This document shows, one piece after another, positions 50,101 to 61,600 of a stretch of DNA of 64,000 nt; positions within the stretch are counted from its first letter, which is position 1, and each line of letters starts with the position of its first letter. The stretch lies in the NCBI GenBank assembly GCA_963971285.1, contig OZ020248.1, positions 7,750,001 to 7,814,000 on the forward strand. The letters run 5' to 3'. The notes below the pieces were generated by a model. The model worked only from the letters and a program-made list of their open reading frames with translations. It did no database searches and was not told the origin of the DNA. A program made the position numbers and the translations under genes. Source of the stretch: Astropecten irregularis (taxonomy: Eukaryota > Echinodermata > Asteroidea > Paxillosida > Astropectinidae).

Positions 50101-51451
50101 GCGTGTGGTGCTATACTTGGATTTTAGCCCATGAACATGACTTTGGAATTTGGCACAGCCCATATTTCCCTGTAGAGTACATCTGGGGCTACATGTCGTG
50201 CAATTTTCAAGTCGATTGCCTCAGTATTCAGGGAAAAATTTTAAACTCGAGCGTCAAAAAGTGTCTCATAGTCAAAGTGCAGTTTTAATGCGGCCTGCTC
50301 GGAGGCCTTCACGCATAGCGTGTGGTGCTATACTTGGATTTTCGGCCATGAACATGACTTTGGAATTTGGCACAGCCCATATCTCCCTGTAGAGTTCATC
50401 TGGGGCTACATGTCGTGCAAGTTTCAAGTCGATTGCCTCAGTATTCATGGAGAAATTTCCAACTCTAGAGTCAAAAATTGTCTCATAGTCTAAGTACAGT
50501 TTTAATGCGGCCTGCTCGAAGGCCTTCACGCATAGCGTGTGGTGCTATACTTGGATTTTCGGCCATGAACATGACTTTGGAATTTGGCACAGCCCATATC
50601 TCCCTGTAGAGTTCATCTGGGGCTACATGTCGTGCAAGTTTCAAGTCCGTTTCCTCAGTATTCAGGAAGAAATTCCCAACTCTAGCGTCAAAAAGTGTCT
50701 CATAGTCTAAGTGCAGTTTTAATGCGGCCTGATCGGAGGCCTTCTCGCATAGCGTGTGTTGCTTTACTTGGATTTTAGGCCATGAACATGACTTTGGAAT
50801 TTGGCACAGCCCATATTTCGCTCTAGAGTACATCTGGGGCTACATGTCGTGCAAGTTTCAAGTCGATTACCTCAGTATTCAGGGAAAAATTTCGAACTCG
50901 AGCGTCAAAAAGTGTCTCTTAGTCAAAGTGCAGTTTTAATGCGGCCTGCTCGGAGGCCTTCACGCATAGCGTGTGGTGCTATACTTGGATTTTCGGCCAT
51001 GAACATGACTTTGGAATTTGGCATAGCCCATATCTCCCTGTAGAGTTCATCTGGGGCTACATGTCGTGCAAGTTTCAAGTCGGTTTCCTCAGTATTCAGG
51101 GAGAAATTCCCAACTCTAGCGTCAAAAAGTGTCTCATAGTCTAAGTGCAGTTTTAATGCGGCCTGCTCGGCGGCCTTCTCTCATAGCGTGTGGTGCTATA
51201 CTTGGATTTTCGGCCATGAACATGACTTTGTAATTTGGCACAGCCCATATTTCCCTGTAGAGTTCATCTGGGGCTACATGTCGTGCAAGTTTCAAGTCGA
51301 TTGCCTCAGTATTCAGGGAAAAATGTCCAACTCTAGCGTCAAAAAGTATCAAATAGTCTAAGTGCAGTTTTAATGCGGCCTGCTCGGAGGCCTTCACGCA
51401 TAGCGTGTGTTGCTTTACTTGGATTTTAGGCCATGAACATGACTTTGGAAT
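47112..51451 (+). repeat. HOR E copy 2, 20-mer (4,340 bp)
   Basis: Matches copy 1 at an offset of 4,774 bp until about 51400, where two monomers of copy 1 are missing and copy 3 begins. Shared rare markers include CTAAATGTCG (near 47810), TTTCCGGCC (near 49690), TAGCCCATGAAC (near 50126), CAGGAAGAAATTCC (near 50664) and TTTCGCTCTAGAG (near 50817). Confidence 0.88.
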
Positions 51452-54400
51452 TTGACACAGCCCATATTTCCCTGTAGAGTACATCTGGGGCTACATGTCG
51501 TGCAATTTTCAAGTCGATTACCTCAGTATTCAGGGAAAAATTTTAAACTCGAGCGTCAAAAAGTGTCTCATAGTCAAAGTGCAGTTTTAATGCGGCCTGC
51601 TCGGAGGCCTTCACGCATAGCGTGTGGTGCTATACTTGGATTTTCGGCCATGAACATGACTTTGGAATTTGGCACAGCCCATATCTCCCTGTAGAGTTCA
51701 TCTGGGGCTACATGTCGTGCAAGTTTCAAGTCGATTGCCTCAGTATTCATGGAGAAATTTCCAACTCTAGCGTCAAAAAGTGTCTCATAGTCTAAGTGCA
51801 GTTTTAATGCGGCCTGATCGGAGGCCTTCTCGCATAGCGTGTGTTGCTTTACTTGGATTTTAGGCCATGAACATGACTTTGGAATTTGGCACAGCCCATA
51901 TTTCCCTCTAGAGTACATCTGGGGCTAAATGTCGTGCAAGTTTCAAGTCGATTACCTCAGTATTCAGGGAAAAATTTCGAACTCGAGCGTCAAAAAGTGT
52001 CTCATAGTCAAAGTGCAGTTTTAATGCGGCCTGCTCGGAGGCCTTCACGCATAGCGTGTGGTGCTATACTTGGATTTTCGGCCATGAACATGACTTTGGA
52101 ATTTGGCATAGCCCATATCTCCCTGTAGAGTTCATCTGGGGCTACATGTCGTGCAAGTTTCAAGTCGGTTTCCTCAGTATTCAGGGAGAAATTCCCAACT
52201 CTAGCGTCAAAAAGTGTCTCATAGTCTAAGTGCAGTTTTAATGCGGCCTGCTCGAAGGCCTTCACGCATAGCGTGTGGTGCTATACTTGGATTTTCGGCC
52301 ATGAACATGACTTTGGAATTTGGCACAGCCCATATCTCCCTGTAGAGTTCATCTGGGGCTACATGTCGTGCAAGTTTCAAGTCGGTTTCCTCAGTATTCA
52401 GGGAGAAATTCCCAACTCTAGCGTCAAAAAGTGTCTCATAGTCTAAGTGCAGTTTTAATGCGGCCTGATCGGAGGCCTTCTCGCATAGCGTGTGTTGCTT
52501 TACTTGGATTTTAGGCCATGAACATGACTTTGGAATTTGGCACAGCCCATATTTCCCTCTAGAGTACATCTGGGGCTACATGTCGTGCAAGTTTCAAGTC
52601 GATTACCTCAGTATTCAGGGAAAAATTTCGAACTCGAGCGTCAAAAAGTGTCTCATAGTCAAAGTGCAGTTTTAATGCGGCCTGCTCGGAGGCCTTCACG
52701 CATAGCGTGTGGTGCTATACTTGGATTTTCGGCCATGAACATGACTTTGGAATTTGGCATAGCCCATATCTCCCTGTAGAGTTCATCTGGGGCTACATGT
52801 CGTGCAAGTTTCAAGTCGGTTTCCTCAGTATTCAGGGAGAAATTCCCAACTCTAGCGTCAAAAAGTGTCTCATAGTCTAAGTGCAGTTTTAATGCGGCCT
52901 GCTCGGCGGCCTTCTCTCATGGCGTGTGGTGCTATACTTGGATTTTCGGCCATGAACATGACTTTGTAATTTGGCACAGCCCATATTTCCCTGTAGAGTT
53001 CATCTGGGGCTACATGTCGTGCAAGTTTCAAGTCGATTGCCTCAGTATTCAGGGAAAAATGTCCAACTCTAGCGTCAAAAAGTATCAAATAGTCTAAGTG
53101 CAGTTTTAATGCGGCCTGCTCGGAGGCCTTCACGCATAGCGTGTGGTGTTATACTTGGATTTTCGGCCATGAACATGACTTTGGAATTTGGCATAGCGCA
53201 TATCTCCCTGTAGAGTTCATCTGGGGCTACATGTCGTGCAGGTTTCAAGTCGATTGCCTCAGTTTTCAGGGAGAAATTCCCAACTCTAGCGTCAAAAAGT
53301 GTCTCATAGTCTAAGTGCAGTTTTAATGCGGCCTGCTCGGCGGCCTTCTCTCATAGCGTGTGGTGCTATACTTGGATTTTCGGCCATGAACATGACTTTG
53401 TAATTTGGCACAGCCCATAATTCCCTGTAGAGTTCATCTGGGGCTACATGTCGTGCAAGTTTCAAGTCGATTGCCTCAGTATTCAGGGAAAAATGTCAAA
53501 CTCTAGCGTCAAAAAGTGTCTCATAGTCTAAGTGCAGTTTTAATGCGGCCTGCTCGGAGGCCTTCACGCATAGCGTGTGGTGTTATACTTTGATTTTCGG
53601 CCATGAAAATGACTTTGTAATTTGACACAGCCCATATTTCCCTGTAGAGTTCATCTGGGGCTACATGTCGTGCAAGTTTCCAGTCGGTTTCCTCAGTATT
53701 CAGGGAAAAATGTCCAACTCTAGCGTCAAAAAGTATCAAATAGTCTAAGTGCAGTTTTAATGCGGCCTGCTCGGCGGCCTTCTCTCATAGCGTGTGGTGC
53801 TATACTTGGATTTCCGGCCATGAACATGACTTTGTAATTTGGCACAGCCCATATTTCCCTGTAGAGTTCATCTGGGGCTACATGTCGTGCAAGTTTCAAG
53901 TCGATTGCCTCAGTATTCAGGGAAAAATGTCAAACTCTAGCGTCAAAAAGTGTCTCATAGTCTAAGTGCAGTTTTAATGCGGCCTGCTCGGAGGCCTTCA
54001 CGCATAGCGTGTGGTGTTATACTTTGATTTTCGGCCATGAAAATGACTTTGTAATTTGACACAGCCCATATTTCCCTGTAGAGTTCATCTTGGGCTACAT
54101 GTCGTGCAAGTTTCCAGTCGGTTTCCTCAGTATTCAGGGGAAAATGTCCAACTCTAGCGTCAAAAAGTATCAAATAGTCTAAGTGCAGTTTTAATGCGGC
54201 CTGCTCGGAGGCCTTCTCGCATAGCGTGTGGTGCTATACTTGGATTTTAGCCCATGAACATGACTTTGGAATTTGGCACAGCCCATATTTCCCTGTAGAG
54301 TACATCTGGGGCTACATGTCGTGCAATTTTCAAGTCGATTGCCTCAGTATTCAGGGAAAAATTTTAAACTCGAGCGTCAAAAAGTGTCTCATAGTCAAAG

Positions 54401-55574
54401 TGCAGTTTTAATGCGGCCTGCTCGGAGGCCTTCACGCATAGCGTGTGGTGCTATACTTGGATTTTCGGCCATGAACATGACTTTGGAATTTGGCACAGCC
54501 CATATCTCCCTGTAGAGTTCATCTGGGGCTACATGTCGTGCAAGTTTCAAGTCGATTGCCTCAGTATTCATGGAGAAATTTCCAACTCTAGAGTCAAAAA
54601 TTGTCTCATAGTCTAAGTACAGTTTTAATGCGGCCTGCTCGAAGGCCTTCACGCATAGCGTGTGGTGCTATACTTGGATTTTCGGCCATGAACATGACTT
54701 TGGAATTTGGCACAGCCCATATCTCCCTGTAGAGTTCATCTGGGGCTACATGTCGTGCAAGTTTCAAGTCCGTTTCCTCAGTATTCAGGAAGAAATTCCC
54801 AACTCTAGCGTCAAAAAGTGTCTCATAGTCTAAGTGCAGTTTTAATGCGGCCTGATCGGAGGCCTTCTCGCATAGCGTGTGTTGCTTTACTTGGATTTTA
54901 GGCCATGAACATGACTTTGGAATTTGGCACAGCCCATATTTCGCTCTAGAGTACATCTGGGGCTACATGTCGTGCAAGTTTCAAGTCGATTACCTCAGTA
55001 TTCAGGGAAAAATTTCGAACTCGAGCGTCAAAAAGTGTCTCTTAGTCAAAGTGCAGTTTTAATGCGGCCTGCTCGGAGGCCTTCACGCATAGCGTGTGGT
55101 GCTATACTTGGATTTTCGGCCATGAACATGACTTTGGAATTTGGCATAGCCCATATCTCCCTGTAGAGTTCATCTGGGGCTACATGTCGTGCAAGTTTCA
55201 AGTCGGTTTCCTCAGTATTCAGGGAGAAATTCCCAACTCTAGCGTCAAAAAGTGTCTCATAGTCTAAGTGCAGTTTTAATGCGGCCTGCTCGGCGGCCTT
55301 CTCTCATAGCGTGTGGTGCTATACTTGGATTTTCGGCCATGAACATGACTTTGTAATTTGGCACAGCCCATATTTCCCTGTAGAGTTCATCTGGGGCTAC
55401 ATGTCGTGCAAGTTTCAAGTCGATTGCCTCAGTATTCAGGGAAAAATGTCAAACTCTAGCGTCAAAAAGTATCAAATAGTCTAAGTGCAGTTTTAATGCG
55501 GCCTGCTCGGAGGCCTTCACGCATAGCGTGTGTTGCTTTACTTGGATTTTAGGCCATGAACATGACTTTGGAAT
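51452..55574 (+). repeat. HOR E copy 3, 19-mer (4,123 bp)
   Basis: Matches copy 2 at an offset of 4,340 bp for the first two monomers, then 4,123 bp. One monomer present in copies 1 and 2 (the CTCGAAGG one) is missing near 51775, giving a fused monomer. All the rare copy 2 markers return. A fourth copy begins at 55575 with the same TTGACAC start but breaks off within about 50 bp. Confidence 0.88.
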
Positions 55575-55604
55575 TTGACACAGCCCATATTTCCCTGTAG
55601 ATTA

Positions 55605-58600
55605 CATCTGGGGCTACATGTCGTGCAGGTTTCAAGTCGGTTGCCTCAGTATTCAGGGAGAAATTTCCAACTCTAGTGTCAAAAATTGTCTCATAGTCTA
55701 AGTACAGTTTTAATGCGGCCTGCTCGGAGGCCTTCACGCATAGCGTGTGGTGCTATACTTGGATTTTCGGCCATGAACATGACTTTGGAATTTGGCACAG
55801 CCCATATTTCCCTGTAGAGTTCATCTGGGGATACATGTCGTGCAAGTTTCAAGTCGATTGCCTCAGTATTCAGGGAGAAATTTCCAACACTAGCGTCAAA
55901 AAGTCACTCATAGTCTAAGTGCAGTTTTAATGCGGCCTGTTCGGCGGCCTTCTCTCATAGCGTGTGGTGCTACACTTGGATTTTCGGCCATGAACATGAC
56001 TTTGTAATTTGGCACAACCCATATTTCCCTGTACAGTTTATCTGGGACTACATGTCGTGCAAGTTTCAAGTCGATTGCCTCAGTATTCAGGGAAAAATGT
56101 CAAACTCTAGCGTCAAAAAAGTGTCTCATAGTCTAAGTGCAGTTTTAATGCGGCCTGCTCGGAGGCCTTCACGCATAGCGTGTGGTGTTATTCTTTGATT
56201 TTCGGCCATGAAAATGACTTTGTAATTTGGCACAGCCCATATTTCCCTCTAGAGTACATCTGGGGCTACATGTCGTGCAATTTTCAAGTCGATTACCTCA
56301 GTATTCAGGGAAAAATTTTCAACTCGAGCGTCAAAAAGTGTCTCATAGTCAAAGTGCAGTTTTAATGCGGCCTGCTCGGAGGCCTTCACGCATAGCGTGT
56401 GGTGCTATACTTGGATTTTCGGCCAAGAACATGACTTTGGAATTTGGCACAGCCCATATTTCCCTGTAGACTTCATCTGGGGCTAAATATCGTGGAAGTT
56501 TCAAGTCGATTGCATCAGTATTCAGGGAAAAATTTCCAACTCTAGCGTCAAAAAGTGTCTCATAGTCTAAGTGCAGTTTTAATGCGGCCTGCTCGGAGGC
56601 CTTAACGCATAGCTTGTGGTGCTATACTTGGATTTTCGGCCATGAACATGACTTTGGAATTTGGCACAGCCCATATTTCCCTGTAGAGTTCATCTGGGGA
56701 TACATGTCGTGCAAGTTTCAAGTCGATTGCATCAGTATTCAGGGAGAAATTTCCAACACTTGCGTCAAAAAGTCACTCATAGTCTAAGTGCAGTTTTAAT
56801 GCGGCCTGTTCGGCGGCCTTCTCTCATAGCGTGTGGTGCTACACTTGGATTTTCGGCCATGAACATGACTTTGTAATTTGGCACAGCCCATATTTCCCTG
56901 TAGAGTTCATCTGGGGCTACATGTCGTGCAAGTTTCAAGTCGGTTTCCTCAGTATTCAGGGAAAAATGTCCAACTCTAGCGTCAAAAAGTGTCAAATAGT
57001 CTAAGTGCAGTTTTAATGCGGCCTGCTCGGAGGCCTTCTCGCATAGCGTGTGGTGCTATACTTGGATTTTCGGCCATGAACATGACTTTGGAATTTGGCA
57101 CAGCCCATATTTCCCTCTAGAGTGCATCTGGGGCTACATGTCGTGCAATTTTCAAGTCGATTACCTCAGTATTCAGGGAAAAATTTTCAACTCGAGCGTC
57201 AAAAAGTGTCTCATAGTCAAAGTGCAGTTTTAATGCGGCCTGCTCGGAGGCCTTCACGCATAGCGTGTGGTGCTATACTTGGATTTTCGGCCAAGAACAT
57301 GACTTTGGAATTTGGCACAGCCCATATTTCCCTGTAGAGTTCATCTGGGGCTAAATATCGTGGAAGTTTCAAGTCGATTGCATCAGTATTCAGGGAAAAA
57401 TTTCCAACTCTAGCGTCAAAAAGTGTCTCATAGTCTAAGTGCAGTTTTAATGCGGCCTGCTCGGAGGCCTTAACGCATAGCTTGTGGTGCTATACTTGGA
57501 TTTTCGGCCATGAACATGACTTTGGAATTTGGCACAGCCCATATTTCCCTGTAGAGTTCATCTGGGGCTACATGTCGTGCAGGTTTCAAGTCGATTGCCT
57601 CAGTATTCAGGGAGAAATTTCCAACTCTAGTGTCAAAAATTGTCTCATAGTCTAAGTACAGTTTTAATGCGGCCTGCTCGGAGGCCTTCACGCATAGCGT
57701 GTGGTGCTATACTTGGATTTTCGGCCATGAACATGACTTTGTAATTTGGCACAGCCCATATTTCCCTGTAGAGTTCATCTGGGGCTACATGTCGTGCAAG
57801 TTTCAAGTCGGTTTCCTCAGTATTCAGGGAAAAATGTCCAACTCTAGCGTCAAAAAGTGTCTCATAGTCTAAGTGCAGTTTTAATGCGGCCTGCTCGGAG
57901 GCCTTCACGCATAGCGTGTGGTGTTATTCTTTGATTTTCGGCCATGAAAATGACTTTGTAATTTGACACAGCCCATATTTCCCTGTAGAGTTCATCTGGG
58001 GCTACATGTCGTGCAAGTTTCAAGTCGGTTTCCTCAGTATTCAGGGACAAATGTCCAACTCTAGCGTCAAAAAGTGTCAAACAGTCTAAGTGCAGTTTTA
58101 ATGCGGCCTGCTCGGAGGCCTTCTCGCATAGCGTGTGGTGCTATACTTGGATTTTCGGCCATGAACATGACTTTGGAATTTGGCACAGCCCATATTTCCC
58201 TCTAGAGTACATCTGGGGCTACATGTCGTGCAATTTTCAAGTCGATTACCTCAGTATTCAGGGAAAAATTTTCAACTCGAGCGTCAAAAAGTGTCTCATA
58301 GTCAAAGTGCAGTTTTAATGCGGCCTGCTCGGAGGCCTTCACGCATAGCGTGTGGTGCTATACTTGGATTTTCGGCCAAGAACATGACTTTGGAATTTGG
58401 CACAGCCCATATTTCCCTGTAGAGTTCATCTGGGGCTAAATATCGTGGAAGTTTCAAGTCGATTGCATCAGTATTCAGGGAAAAATTTCCAACTCTAGCG
58501 TCAAAAAGTGTCTCATAGTCTAAGTGCAGTTTTAATGCGGCCTGCTCGGAGGCCTTAACGCATAGCTTGTGGTGCTATACTTGGATTTTCGGCCATGAAC

Positions 58601-61600
58601 ATGACTTTGGAATTTGGCACAGCCCATATTTCCCTGTAGAGTTCATCTGGGGCTACATGTCGTGCAGGTTTCAAGTCGATTGCCTCAGTATTCAGGGAGA
58701 AATTTCCAACTCTAGTGTCAAAAATTTTCTCATAGTCTAAGTACAGTTTTAATGCGGCCTGCTCGGAGGCCTTCACGCATAGCGTGTGGTGCTATACTTG
58801 GATTTTCGGCCATGAACATGACTTTGTAATTTGGCACAGCCCATATTTCCCTGTAGAGTTCATCTGGGGCTACATGTCGTGCAAGTTTCAAGTCGGTTTC
58901 CTCAGTATTCAGGGAAAAATGTCCAACTCTAGCGTCAAAAAGTGTCTCATAGTCTAAGTGCAGTTTTAATGCGGCCTGCTCGGAGGCCTTCACGCATAGC
59001 GTGTGGTGTTATTCTTTGATTTTCGGCCATGAAAATGACTTTGTAATTTGACACAGCCCATATTTCCCTGTAGAGTTCATCTGGGGCTACATGTCGTGCA
59101 AGTTTCAAGTCGGTTTCCTCAGTATTCAGGGAAAAATGTCCAACTCTAGCGTCAAAAAGTGTCAAATAGTCTAAGTGCAGTTTTAATGCGGCCTGATCGG
59201 AGGCCTTCTCGCATAGCGTGTGTTGCTTTACTTGGATTTTAGGCCATGAACATGACTTTGGAATTTGGCACAGCCCATATTTCGCTCTAGAGTGCATCTG
59301 GGGCTACATGTCGTGCAATTTTCAAGTCGATTACCTCAGTATTCAGGGAAAAATTTTCAACTCGAGCGTCAAAAAGTGTCTCATAGTCAAAGTGCAGTTT
59401 TAATGCGGCCTGCTCGGAGGCCTTCACGCATAGCGTGTGGTGCTATACTTGGATTTTCGGCCAAGAACATGACTTTGGAATTTGGCACAGCCCATATTTC
59501 CCTGTAGAGTTCATCTGGGGCTAAATATCGTGGAAGTTTCAAGTCGATTGCATCAGTATTCAGGGAAAAATTTCCAACTCTAGCGTCAAAAAGTGTCTCA
59601 TAGTCTAAGTGCAGTTTTAATGCGGCCTGCTCGGAGGCCTTCACGCATAGCGTGTGGTGTTATTCTTTGATTTTCGGCCATGAAAATGACTTTGTAATTT
59701 GACACAGCCCATATTTCCCTGTAGAGTTCATCTGGGGCTACATGTCGTGCAAGTTTCAAGTCGGTTTCCTCAGTATTCAGGGACAAATGTCCAACTCTAG
59801 AGTCAAAAAGTGTCAAACAGTCTAAGTGCAGTTTTAATGCGGCCTGCTCGGAGGCCTTCTCGCATAGCGTGTGGTGCTATACTTGGATTTTCGGCCATGA
59901 ACATGACTTTGGAATTTGGCACAGCCCATATTTCCCTCTAGAGTACATCTGGGGCTACATGTCGTGCAATTTTCAAGTCGATTACCTCAGTATTCAGGGA
60001 AAAATTTTCAACTCGAGCGTCAAAAAGTGTCTCATAGTCAAAGTGCAGTTTTAATGCGGCCTGCTCGGAGGCCTTCACGCATAGCGTGTGGTGCTATACT
60101 TGGATTTTCGGCCAAGAACATGACTTTGGAATTTGGCACAGCCCATATTTCCCTGTAGAGTTCATCTGGGGCTAAATATCGTGGAAGTTTCAAGTCGATT
60201 GCATCAGTATTCAGGGAAAAATTTCCAACTCTGGCGTCAAAAAGTGTCTCATAGTCTAAGTGCAGTTTTAATGCGGCCTGCTCGGAGGCCTTAACGCATA
60301 GCTTGTGGTGCTATACTTGGATTTTCGGCCATGAACATGACTTTGGAATTTGGCACAGCCCATATTTCCCTGTAGAGTTCATCTGGGGATACATGTCGTG
60401 CAAGTTTCAAGTCGATTGCATCAGTATTCAGGGAGAAATTTCCAACACTAGCGTCAAAAAGTCACTCATAGTCTAAGTGCAGTTTTAATGCGGCCTGTTC
60501 GGCGGCCTTCTCTCATAGCGTGTGGTGCTACACTTGGATTTTCGGCCATGAACATGACTTTGTAATTTGGCACAGCCCATATTTCCCTGTAGAGTTCATC
60601 TGGGGCTACATGTCGTGCAAGTTTCAAGTCGGTTTCCTCAGTATTCAGGGAAAAATGTCCAACTCTAGCGTCAAAAAGTGTCAAATAGTCTAAGTGCAGT
60701 TTTAATGCGGCCTGCTCGGAGGCCTTCTCGCATAGCGTGTGGTGCTATACTTGGATTTTCGGCCATGAACATGACTTTGGAATTTGGCACAGCCCATATT
60801 TCCCTCTAGAGTACATCTGGGGCTACATGTCGTGCAATTTTCAAGTCGATTACCTCAGTATTCAGGGAAAAATTTTCAACTCGAGCGTCAAAAAGTGTCT
60901 CATAGTCAAAGTGCAGTTTTAATGCGGCCTGCTCGGAGGCCTTCACGCATAGCGTGTGGTGCTATACTTCGATTTTCGGCCAAGAACATGACTTTGGAAT
61001 TTGGCACAGCCCATATTTCCCTGTAGAGTTCATCTGGGGCTAAATATCGTGGAAGTTTCAAGTCGATTGCATCAGTATTCAGGGAAAAATTTCCAACTCT
61101 AGCGTCAAAAAGTGTCTCATAGTCTAAGTGCAGTTTTAATGCGGCCTGCTCGGAGGCCTTAACGCATAGCTTGTGGTGCTATACTTGGATTTTCGGCCAT
61201 GAACATGACTTTGGAATTTGGCACAGCCCATATTTCCCTGTAGAGTTCATCTGGGGCTACATGTCGTGCAGGTTTCAAGTCGATTGCCTCAGTATTCAGG
61301 GAGAAATTTCCAACTCTAGTGTCAAAAATTGTCTCATAGTCTAAGTACAGTTTTAATGCGGCCTGCTCGGAGGCCTTCACGCATAGCGTGTGGTGCTATA
61401 CTTGGATTTTCGGCCATGAACATGACTTTGTAATTTGGCACAGCCCATATTTCCCTGTAGAGTTCATCTGGGGCTACATGTCGTGCAAGTTTCAAGTCGG
61501 TTTCCTCAGTATTCAGGGAAAAATGTCCAACTCTAGCGTCAAAAAGTGTCTCATAGTCTAAGTGCAGTTTTAATGCGGCCTGCTCGGAGGCCTTCAAGCA

